From CAZKGE01 sp964541695 (GTDB lineage Bacteria > Bacillota > Clostridia > Christensenellales > CAG-138): a stretch of 37,712 bases of DNA. This document shows positions 31,715 through 37,712 of the stretch, piece by piece (within the stretch, counting starts at the first letter, position 1; each line of letters opens with the position of its first letter). The notes beneath the pieces were generated by a model. It did no database searches. It was given only the letters and a program-made list of their open reading frames with translations, and had not been told where the DNA came from. The stretch spans positions 1-37,712 of the forward strand of contig CAZIRB010000010.1 in NCBI GenBank assembly GCA_964541695.1, given 5' to 3'. A program made the translations under genes and the position numbers.

Positions 31715-31818
31715 TCTTTACATCGCGCGTCACGGCGCCGCGCGGCCGCTTTCTAATCAACGCGTGCTGCGGCGATACCATATAAAGGCGTACCATAAAA
31801 ACGGCAGGGGGGACAGCC

Positions 31819-33210
31819 ATGCGCTCGCAGGAAACGAAAAACAAGTATTTCTTCGGTCTCGGCACGGTCGGCCGCGACATGTTCTACTCGATGCAGAGCC
31901 TGTTTTTGATGGTGTTTTTGACGGACGTGCTGCAGCTTCCGGACAAGACGCTGGCGCTGGTCGGCGGGATTCTGACCGTCATGCGCATATTCGACGCGTT
32001 CAACGACCCGTTCATGGGGCTGATCGTCGACAACACGAATTCGCGCTACGGCAAATACAAGCCGTGGATGCTGATCGGCGCGGTCACGGGCGCCGTGTTC
32101 TTCGTGCTGCTGTTTACGGACCTGGGCCTGTCCAAAACGCAGCCGGGCCTGTACGCGGTCCTATTCGCGGCAAGCTACCTGTGCTGGGACATCACCTACG
32201 GCTTAAACGACATCGCCTACTGGTCGATGCTGCCCGCGCTGTCGCTGGACCAGAAGGAGCGCGAGAGGATCGGCTCGGTCGCGCGGGTCTGCGCCGACAT
32301 CGGGCTGTTCTCCGTCGCGGTCGCGTTCACGCCGCTCGTCGACGCGGCGGGCGCTGCGATGGGAAGCGACGAGCGCGCGTGGCTGGCATTTGCCGTCGCC
32401 ATCTCGGCCCTGATGATCGGCTTCCAGCTCTTTACGGTGTTCGGGGTCAAGGAGCGGCGCGGCGAGTTTAAGCAGGAGGAGAAGACCACGCTTCGCGGCA
32501 TGGCGGAGGCGCTCGTCAAGAACGACCAGCTGCTGTTCGTGGTCATCGCGATGGCGCTGTTTGCGATCGGCTACAACACGACGACGAATCTCGGGTGGTA
32601 TTTTATCACGTACGGGCTGGGCGACGAAAACATGTACCCGATATTCGCGGGAATCCTCGGCGTCTCGCAGCTTTCGGCGCTTTCCGTGTTCCCGCTGTTC
32701 AGCAAAAAGTATACGCGCAAGCAGCTCTATTTTGCCGCCACGGTGCTCGTGCTGCTCGGCTACGCGGTGTTCTTCTTTGCGCCGCTTTCCATCGTGCCGG
32801 TCGGGATTGCGGGCGTGCTGCTGTTTGTCGGCGAGGCGTTTATTCAGATTCTGATGCTGATGTTTTTATCGGACACGATCGAGTACGGCCAGTGGAAGTT
32901 CAATAAAAGGAATCAGGCGGTCACGCTGTCCGTGCAGCCGTTCATCAACAAGATCGGCGGCGCGATCGCGACCGGCGCCATGACGCTTACGCTGATCCTC
33001 TCCGGCATCAACGAGGCCAAGTCCGCCGCGGACGTGACGAGTCAGGGCATCACCATTCTAAAAGCCGCGATGTTCGTGTTTCCGCTGATCTGCATTCTCG
33101 CGGGCTATTTTGTGTACCGCGCCAAGTTTAAGATCGACAGGGCGTTTTACGAGAGGATCGTGACCGATCTCGTCGCGCGCGGCGACATCCGGGAGGGCGC
33201 GGGGGAATAG
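31819..33210 (+). CDS. GPH-family (MelB-like) sugar:cation symporter
   Basis: 463 residues with about 12 membrane helices. The glycoside-pentoside-hexuronide family signature is in the first third: Arg-Ile-Phe-Asp-Ala-Phe-Asn-Asp-Pro-Phe-Met-Gly-Leu-Ile-Val-Asp, then Arg-Tyr-Gly-Lys-Tyr-Lys-Pro-Trp. Members import disaccharides, glycosides or hexuronides with protons or sodium. Between the GH1 gene and this gene (31715-31818) is GC-rich spacer with a TATAAA-like box near 31781 but no clear -35, so the two are probably co-transcribed. Likely cargo is a beta-glycoside for the GH1 enzyme or an alpha-galactoside for the convergent GH36 enzyme. Confidence 0.92.
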   Translation: MRSQETKNKYFFGLGTVGRDMFYSMQSLFLMVFLTDVLQLPDKTLALVGGILTVMRIFDAFNDPFMGLIVDNTNSRYGKYKPWMLIGAVTGAVFFVLLFTDLGLSKTQPGLYAVLFAASYLCWDITYGLNDIAYWSMLPALSLDQKERERIGSVARVCADIGLFSVAVAFTPLVDAAGAAMGSDERAWLAFAVAISALMIGFQLFTVFGVKERRGEFKQEEKTTLRGMAEALVKNDQLLFVVIAMALFAIGYNTTTNLGWYFITYGLGDENMYPIFAGILGVSQLSALSVFPLFSKKYTRKQLYFAATVLVLLGYAVFFFAPLSIVPVGIAGVLLFVGEAFIQILMLMFLSDTIEYGQWKFNKRNQAVTLSVQPFINKIGGAIATGAMTLTLILSGINEAKSAADVTSQGITILKAAMFVFPLICILAGYFVYRAKFKIDRAFYERIVTDLVARGDIREGAGE

Positions 33211-33218
33211 GGGCCGGT

Positions 33219-35552
33219 TTACCCCTGCCGCCGGACGACGTACAGGTTGGAGCCAAAGTCGCCGAGCAGGCGCGTCTGTTCGTTGTAATAGGACCCGACA
33301 AACTGGCTGTTGAGCAGCAGGCCGTGGTTGAGCAGATCGCCGCGGCCTGCGTATGTTTCCACGCAGTCGGCCAGCTTATAGAAGCGGTTGAGCAGCCGGA
33401 AGAAAAAGCCGTTCGGGTTGAGCGAGACGGGCAGCAGATGTTTGACAAGGCCGCCGAACTGAGAAAGATACAGCGGCTGCGGCCGCGTTTCGACCGTGTA
33501 ATGCGCCGCGGGATCGAAGCCGGCGAGCGGCAGCAGGTCGCAGCCCTCGGCCGCCTCGGACTGCCCCTGGAAGAAACCCGCGACAGCCTCCGCGCCGTCC
33601 GCGGACGAGCACAGGACATGCGTCTTGTTGCTTTTTGTCGCGTCGAAGCGCCGGAAGCGCCCGTATTGGAACGTGCGCCGGTGCGCCTTGTAGAACGCGA
33701 TCTCCCTGCGCACCTCCTTTCGCTCGGACTTTGTTAGATGCCGGAAGTCCATCTCGTAGCCAAGGCAGCCAAAGCACGCGGCGTTGAAGCGCGTGTTCAG
33801 CGCCGTGCGCCTGAGCGTCTGCTGGTGCGGCGCTTCGGACACGTGCGCGCCCATCGACGAGAGCGGGTAGAGGTACGACAGCCCGCCCTGGATCTTGAGC
33901 CGCTCGACGGGGTCGGTGTCGTCGGACGCCCAGACCTGCGGCGAGAAGCACAGCATCCCAAGGTCGAAGCGGTTGCCGCCGCTGGCGCAGCTCTCGAGCA
34001 GGATGTGCGGCCGCGCGGAGAAGACGCGGTTCAGCACGTCGTACAGCCCGAGGATATAGCGGTGGAAGAACTCGCCCTGGTTGGAGAGAAGCGGCGAAAA
34101 CGCGTCGCTGATGTGGCGGTTCATGTCCCACTTGACGTAGGAGACGTTCGCCCCGTCGAGGATGTTCGACACGGACGCGACGATGTAGTCGCGCACCTCG
34201 GGGTTGCACAGGTCGAGCGCGAGCTGGTTGCGGCCGAGCGCGGGCGCTTTGCCCGGCACGCGCACGGCGTACTCCGGGTGCGCGCGGAACAGCTCGCTAT
34301 TTGGGTTGACCATCTCGGGCTCAAACCACAGCCCGAACGCGAGGCCGAGGCGGCCAATGTCCCTGGCCAGGCCCGCGACGCCGCCGGGCAGCTTCTTTTT
34401 GTTGACCGAATAATCGCCGAGCGACGAGGTGTCGTCGTCGCGCTTGCCGAACCAACCGTCGTCGAGCACGAACAGCTCGCAGCCAAGTGACTTAGCCTGC
34501 CGCGCAAGGCGCAGTAGCTTTCGGCGGTTAAAGTTAAAAAAACAGGACTCCCAACTGTTTGCGAGCACGGGCCGCTCGCTTTCGCGCCAGTTCCCGCGCA
34601 CGATGTGGCGGTTGACAAAGTCGTGGAAGTGCGCGGAGAGGCCGTTAAAGCCGCCCGCGCTGAACGTCATGATTGCTTCGGGCGTCTCGAACCGTCCGCC
34701 TTGTTCCAGCGTCCACTCGAAACAGTGCGGGCTGACGCCGAGCTGCGCGCGCACGAGCTCCTGGCTCGAGCGCTCGACCGCGCCGTAGTGGTTGCCGCTG
34801 TAGACGAGGTTGAAGCCGTAGACGCGGCCCGCCTGCTCCGACGCGTGTTCCTCCGCGAGCAGAAAGCCCGGGTTGTGGCGGTTGCTGCTGTTGCCGGTCG
34901 TGGACTCGTTGACGAAGCGACCGTATTCGAGCGCGCGCTCGTGCTTGTGCGCCTCGCGGATCCAGCCGCCGTCGAACGTGACGAAGCGGAAGTTCCGGTT
35001 CGGCAGGTCGACCATCAGGCTCATGAGGCGCCGGATGACGAGCGGCTTTTCGCTGCGGTTTGTTAGAACCGCGCGCCGCGCAATCACGTCGGTTTCAGGG
35101 TAGACCGTGTAGTAGAGCAAAAGCTCTGCCCCGTTGGATTCGTCGCGCAGCGCGATCTCGAGCGTGTCGCAGTCCGCTTCCTGCCCATAGGCCGACGGCA
35201 GCGTTTCCATCGGCACGGGGCCGGGAACGATGCGGAACGAGCGGAACACAAAATCGCTCGTATAGCTCCCGTCCGGGAGCTTAAGCTCCGCGGGCGCGTG
35301 GCGGTAGTCGCCCTTGCCGATGCCCGACCACTCGAGGCAGAGCGTGTCGAGGCAGTACAGACCGTCGGACGCGTCGTATGTTACGCATGTGCCCGGCAGC
35401 GACGTGGTTTTGACCGCGAGCGGCTCGGGGTCCTGCTCGGCGAGGCGCTCGCCGTAGTGCAGGTGCTCAAGGTGCCCAAACTTCGTCGTGCGGAACCAAT
35501 AGCTCGTGTTGTTCGTCGAGAGGTAGAATACGCCGTCCTTTTCGATGATCAT
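33219..35552 (-). CDS. GH36-family alpha-galactosidase
   Basis: 777 residues, the normal length of bacterial tetrameric GH36 alpha-galactosidases acting on melibiose and raffinose-type sugars. An N-terminal beta-supersandwich (about 1-320) precedes the TIM barrel. The barrel shows Asp-Asp-Gly-Trp-Phe-Gly (364-369), Trp-Phe-Glu-Pro-Glu-Met (409-414), the nucleophile Asp476 in Lys-Trp-Asp-Met-Asn-Arg, Cys-Ala-Ser-Gly-Gly (522-526) and the acid/base Asp in Ser-Asp-Asp-Thr-Asp (543-547). No signal peptide, so cytoplasmic. Its ATG overlaps the GH13 stop as ATGA. It ends eight bases from the symporter stop, convergent, with no terminator between. Confidence 0.95.
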   Translation of the reverse strand: MIIEKDGVFYLSTNNTSYWFRTTKFGHLEHLHYGERLAEQDPEPLAVKTTSLPGTCVTYDASDGLYCLDTLCLEWSGIGKGDYRHAPAELKLPDGSYTSDFVFRSFRIVPGPVPMETLPSAYGQEADCDTLEIALRDESNGAELLLYYTVYPETDVIARRAVLTNRSEKPLVIRRLMSLMVDLPNRNFRFVTFDGGWIREAHKHERALEYGRFVNESTTGNSSNRHNPGFLLAEEHASEQAGRVYGFNLVYSGNHYGAVERSSQELVRAQLGVSPHCFEWTLEQGGRFETPEAIMTFSAGGFNGLSAHFHDFVNRHIVRGNWRESERPVLANSWESCFFNFNRRKLLRLARQAKSLGCELFVLDDGWFGKRDDDTSSLGDYSVNKKKLPGGVAGLARDIGRLGLAFGLWFEPEMVNPNSELFRAHPEYAVRVPGKAPALGRNQLALDLCNPEVRDYIVASVSNILDGANVSYVKWDMNRHISDAFSPLLSNQGEFFHRYILGLYDVLNRVFSARPHILLESCASGGNRFDLGMLCFSPQVWASDDTDPVERLKIQGGLSYLYPLSSMGAHVSEAPHQQTLRRTALNTRFNAACFGCLGYEMDFRHLTKSERKEVRREIAFYKAHRRTFQYGRFRRFDATKSNKTHVLCSSADGAEAVAGFFQGQSEAAEGCDLLPLAGFDPAAHYTVETRPQPLYLSQFGGLVKHLLPVSLNPNGFFFRLLNRFYKLADCVETYAGRGDLLNHGLLLNSQFVGSYYNEQTRLLGDFGSNLYVVRRQG

Positions 35553-37168
35553 GCCTTTGCCCCCGTTTCGAGCACGACCACTTCATAGGGCGCGAGCGCG
35601 CTGTCGTACGCGGTCCTTGCGTAGTTGGACAGTACGAGATTGCCCGCGGCCGTGTACCGCCGCGGGCGCTTCGAGAAGTTCAGAATCACGCGCAGCCGCG
35701 CGTCCCCGAGCGCGCGCTCGTAGACGAACAGGCCGCGCGCGGTGCGGATGGGCGTAAAGTCCCCGTATTTGAGCGTTTCGCTGCCCGCACGGAGCCGGAT
35801 GAGCCGCTTATAGAAGTTTAGTATCGAGTCCGGGTCGCCCTCCTGCGCGGCGGCGTTGATGCGGTCAAAGTTTGGGTTGACACGAAGCCACGGGTCGCCG
35901 TCCGTAAAGCCCGCGTGTTTTTCGGCCGTCCACTGCATGGGCGTACGCGCGTTGTCGCGCGACGTGCGCCGGATCATGCGCATGCGCAGGCCGGAAGGGA
36001 AGCAAAGCCGCTTTGCGAGGCGGTCGATGCTGATCGACTCGATATCGCGCACCTCGTCCATACCCGCAAACGGATAGTTCGTCATGCCGATCTCCTGCCC
36101 CTGGTAGACAAACGGCGTGCCGCGCAGCGTAAACAGCAGAACGGCGAGGAGCTTGGCCGACGCGGCCCAGTGTTCGCCGTCGTCGGCAAAGCGGGAGACC
36201 GCGCGCGGCTGGTCATGGTTTTCGAGGTAGTTTGCGTTCCAGTCGAGCGCGTTTTGCCACTTGACGATCGTCCGGCTAAAGCGGGCGGGCGAAAAGCGGC
36301 GCTTGAACCACTTGACGAAATACTGGTCCGTCTCCATGTGCTCGAACGAGAAGATCATGTCAAGTTCGCCGCGGCGCGCGTCGCACAGCTCGCGGCCCAT
36401 ATCCGGCGTGACGAACACCGTCTCGCCGACGGTGAAGCAGTCGTAGCGCGAGAGCACGTCGCGCCGCAGCTTCTTTAGTATTTCGTGCGTGCCGGGCTGC
36501 GACGTGTAGTATTCCGCGCCCCTGACGATCAGCCTGCGGCTGTTTTCAAGCGACGATTTACAGATCACGTTGATCACGTCGCAGCGGAAGCCCGACACGC
36601 CCTTGTCGAGCCAGAAGCGCATGATGTCCTCGATCTCGCCGAGCACCTTGGGGTTGTGATAGTTGAGGTCGGGCTGCTTTTTGGCAAACAGGTGCAGGTA
36701 ATACTCGCCGCTTGTTTCATCGAGCGTCCACGCGCTGCCGCCGAACAGGCTGATCCAGTTGTTCGGCGGGCGGCCGCCTTTTCCCGCGCGCCAGATGTAA
36801 TAGTCGCGGTACGGGCTGTTTTTGTCGCGGCTTTCGATAAACCACGGGTGCTCGTCCGACGTGTGGTTGATCACGAGGTCCATCACGATCTTGATATCGA
36901 GCTTTTTCGCCTCGGCGAGCAGCCTCTCCATGTCCGCCATCGTGCCGAACTTGGGGTCGATGTCGCAATAGTCGCTGATGTCGTAGCCGTTGTCCGCGTC
37001 GGGCGAGCGGTAGACCGGACTGAGCCAGACGATGCCGACGCCGAGTTTCGCCAGGTACGGGAGTTTTTGAATGACGCCGGCAAGGTCGCCGATTCCGTCG
37101 CCGTCCGTGTCGAGAAAGCTGCGCGGATAGATCTGATATACGGTCCGTTCCTGCCAGAACTGCGCCAT
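35549..37168 (-). CDS. GH13-family alpha-glucosidase (oligo-1,6-glucosidase type)
   Basis: 539 residues, cytoplasmic. The (beta/alpha)8 barrel has Asp-Leu-Val-Ile-Asn-His-Thr-Ser (97-104), nucleophile Asp197 in Gly-Phe-Arg-Cys-Asp, acid/base Glu249 in Gly-Glu-Thr-Val-Phe and the transition-state Asp319 in Glu-Asn-His-Asp-Gln. The calcium-loop-like Asp-Thr-Asp-Gly-Asp-Gly-Ile-Gly-Asp is at 20-28. The Val following the catalytic Glu (Gly-Glu-Thr-Val) is usual in alpha-1,6- or sucrose-active members, so isomaltose, sucrose or raffinose-derived sucrose are likely substrates. The ATG at 37168 follows GGGAGGC; the 13-residue extension to 37207 overlaps the promoter. It is translationally coupled to the GH36 gene; together they could dismantle raffinose-family sugars. 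Confidence 0.92.
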   Translation of the reverse strand: MAQFWQERTVYQIYPRSFLDTDGDGIGDLAGVIQKLPYLAKLGVGIVWLSPVYRSPDADNGYDISDYCDIDPKFGTMADMERLLAEAKKLDIKIVMDLVINHTSDEHPWFIESRDKNSPYRDYYIWRAGKGGRPPNNWISLFGGSAWTLDETSGEYYLHLFAKKQPDLNYHNPKVLGEIEDIMRFWLDKGVSGFRCDVINVICKSSLENSRRLIVRGAEYYTSQPGTHEILKKLRRDVLSRYDCFTVGETVFVTPDMGRELCDARRGELDMIFSFEHMETDQYFVKWFKRRFSPARFSRTIVKWQNALDWNANYLENHDQPRAVSRFADDGEHWAASAKLLAVLLFTLRGTPFVYQGQEIGMTNYPFAGMDEVRDIESISIDRLAKRLCFPSGLRMRMIRRTSRDNARTPMQWTAEKHAGFTDGDPWLRVNPNFDRINAAAQEGDPDSILNFYKRLIRLRAGSETLKYGDFTPIRTARGLFVYERALGDARLRVILNFSKRPRRYTAAGNLVLSNYARTAYDSALAPYEVVVLETGAKA

Positions 37169-37206
37169 GCGATGCCTCCCGTCGATATGCCGGATGATCT
37201 TTTCCA

Positions 37207-37235
37207 AGTGTAATATACTTTGCCGGATCGCGCAA
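37207..37235 (-). promoter_or_regulatory. Probable promoter of the GH13-GH36 operon
   Basis: Minus-strand TTGCGC (complement at 37230-37235), 17-base spacer, TACACT (complement at 37207-37212). An overlapping TATATT offers an alternative -10. Confidence 0.5.
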
Positions 37236-37327
37236 CAGCGCGGGGCGAAAACGCGGGCGCGGGTCGATAAGCGGGAAAATATATCCGTTCGACAGGAATT
37301 TACCCGTTTCGCGCGCCCTCAAATATA

Positions 37328-37336
37328 TGGTATACT
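37328..37336 (+). promoter_or_regulatory. Extended -10 promoter of the desulfoferrodoxin gene
   Basis: TGG followed by TATACT (37331-37336), about 65 bases before the start codon; the -35 is poor, as is common with extended -10 boxes. Confidence 0.55.
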
Positions 37337-37400
37337 GGTAAAAATCCGGTGCGCGGCGCGCATAAAACGGACTTATAATGAATTAAGGAGGTATCATTGT

Positions 37401-37712
37401 ATGTGCCAGCCGAAATTTTTCCGTTGTCTGATCTGTGGGAACCTCGTGGGCATGATTCATGAGAGCGGCATGCCGATCATCTGCTGCGGGCAGCCCATGA
37501 CGGAGCTCGTCCCGAACACGGTCGACGCAAGCCTGGAGAAGCATGTGCCGGTCGTCACGATATCCGGCAGCAGCGTGCACGTGGCCGTCGGCTCCGTCGA
37601 TCACCCGATGACCGAGGAGCATTACATCCAGTGGATCTATCTTTCCACCGAGCAGGGCGGCCAGCGCAAGTGCTTAAAGCCCGGCGACAAGCCCGCGGCG
37701 GACTTCGCCCTT
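37401..37712 (+). CDS. Desulfoferrodoxin / superoxide reductase (3' end cut by the window)
   Basis: The first 104 residues are present. It reduces superoxide to hydrogen peroxide at a mononuclear iron without making oxygen, a defence typical of anaerobes. The N-terminal desulforedoxin-like domain has Cys9-x-x-Cys12 and Cys28-Cys29, binding a rubredoxin-like iron. The catalytic domain begins with Glu-Lys-His48-Val-Pro, then Asp-His68-Pro-Met and Glu-Glu-His74-Tyr-Ile, three of the equatorial His ligands; the final Cys-x-x-His pair lies beyond the window. AAGGAGGT precedes the ATG at ideal distance. It is divergent from the GH13-GH36 operon. Confidence 0.93.
   Translation, partial: MCQPKFFRCLICGNLVGMIHESGMPIICCGQPMTELVPNTVDASLEKHVPVVTISGSSVHVAVGSVDHPMTEEHYIQWIYLSTEQGGQRKCLKPGDKPAADFAL

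Overview
This window looks like a chromosomal stretch of a high-G+C anaerobic Firmicute (class Clostridia, probably gut-associated). The grounds are strong AGGAGG-type ribosome binding sites throughout, TTGACA/TATAAT-like promoters, a Gram-positive-style lipoprotein transporter, a 2-oxoacid:ferredoxin oxidoreductase paired with an ADP-forming acyl-CoA synthetase, a desulfoferrodoxin, and a diet-sugar gene set. The taxon is inference. No rRNA, tRNA, CRISPR array, transposase or phage gene was seen.

Layout. 1-1512: a composite repeat, a small papain-like (C39-type) protein, and a non-coding stretch with a promoter and two successive intrinsic terminators ahead of rsgA (1513-2577). 2578-6536: a degenerate repeat zone, then a minus-strand pair (DUF1538 membrane protein plus a tandem PII-like protein) whose 3' end carries an exact 149-bp tandem duplication, then two ~285-bp copies of a hairpin-rich intergenic repeat. 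6537-13353: an eight-gene minus-strand array with a spermidine/putrescine-type ABC transporter (ATPase, lipoprotein, two permeases), a DUF3830-like cyclophilin-fold protein, an unknown protein, an intrinsic terminator, and DhaK/DhaL kinase subunits. It is divergent from a MerR-type regulator (13736-14989) that carries a zinc ribbon and a methyltransferase-like C-terminus.

15198-28764: a carbon-acid block. It holds a GntR/FCD regulator with glycerate 2-kinase, a GNAT acetyltransferase, then a minus-strand uronate operon (cupin, uxaC, uxaE). Divergent to that are a LacI regulator and a plus-strand operon for a metal-dependent cyclase-family hydrolase, IorA/IorB and an ADP-forming acyl-CoA synthetase. 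Near-identical palindromes sit just downstream of the -10 boxes of the uronate promoter and of the cyclase-ior promoter. This suggests that the LacI protein co-controls uronate breakdown and 2-oxoacid oxidation.

28765-37712: a TetR regulator with a membrane protein, then a glycoside utilisation block: GH1 beta-glycosidase and GPH-family symporter on plus, GH36 alpha-galactosidase and GH13 alpha-glucosidase on minus, convergent with an 8-bp gap. The window ends inside a superoxide reductase/desulfoferrodoxin gene.

A recurring oddity is local duplication. Direct repeats at offsets of about 232, 134, 149, 313, 79 and 98 bp lie in intergenic spaces, at two gene 3' ends and at one ribosome binding site.
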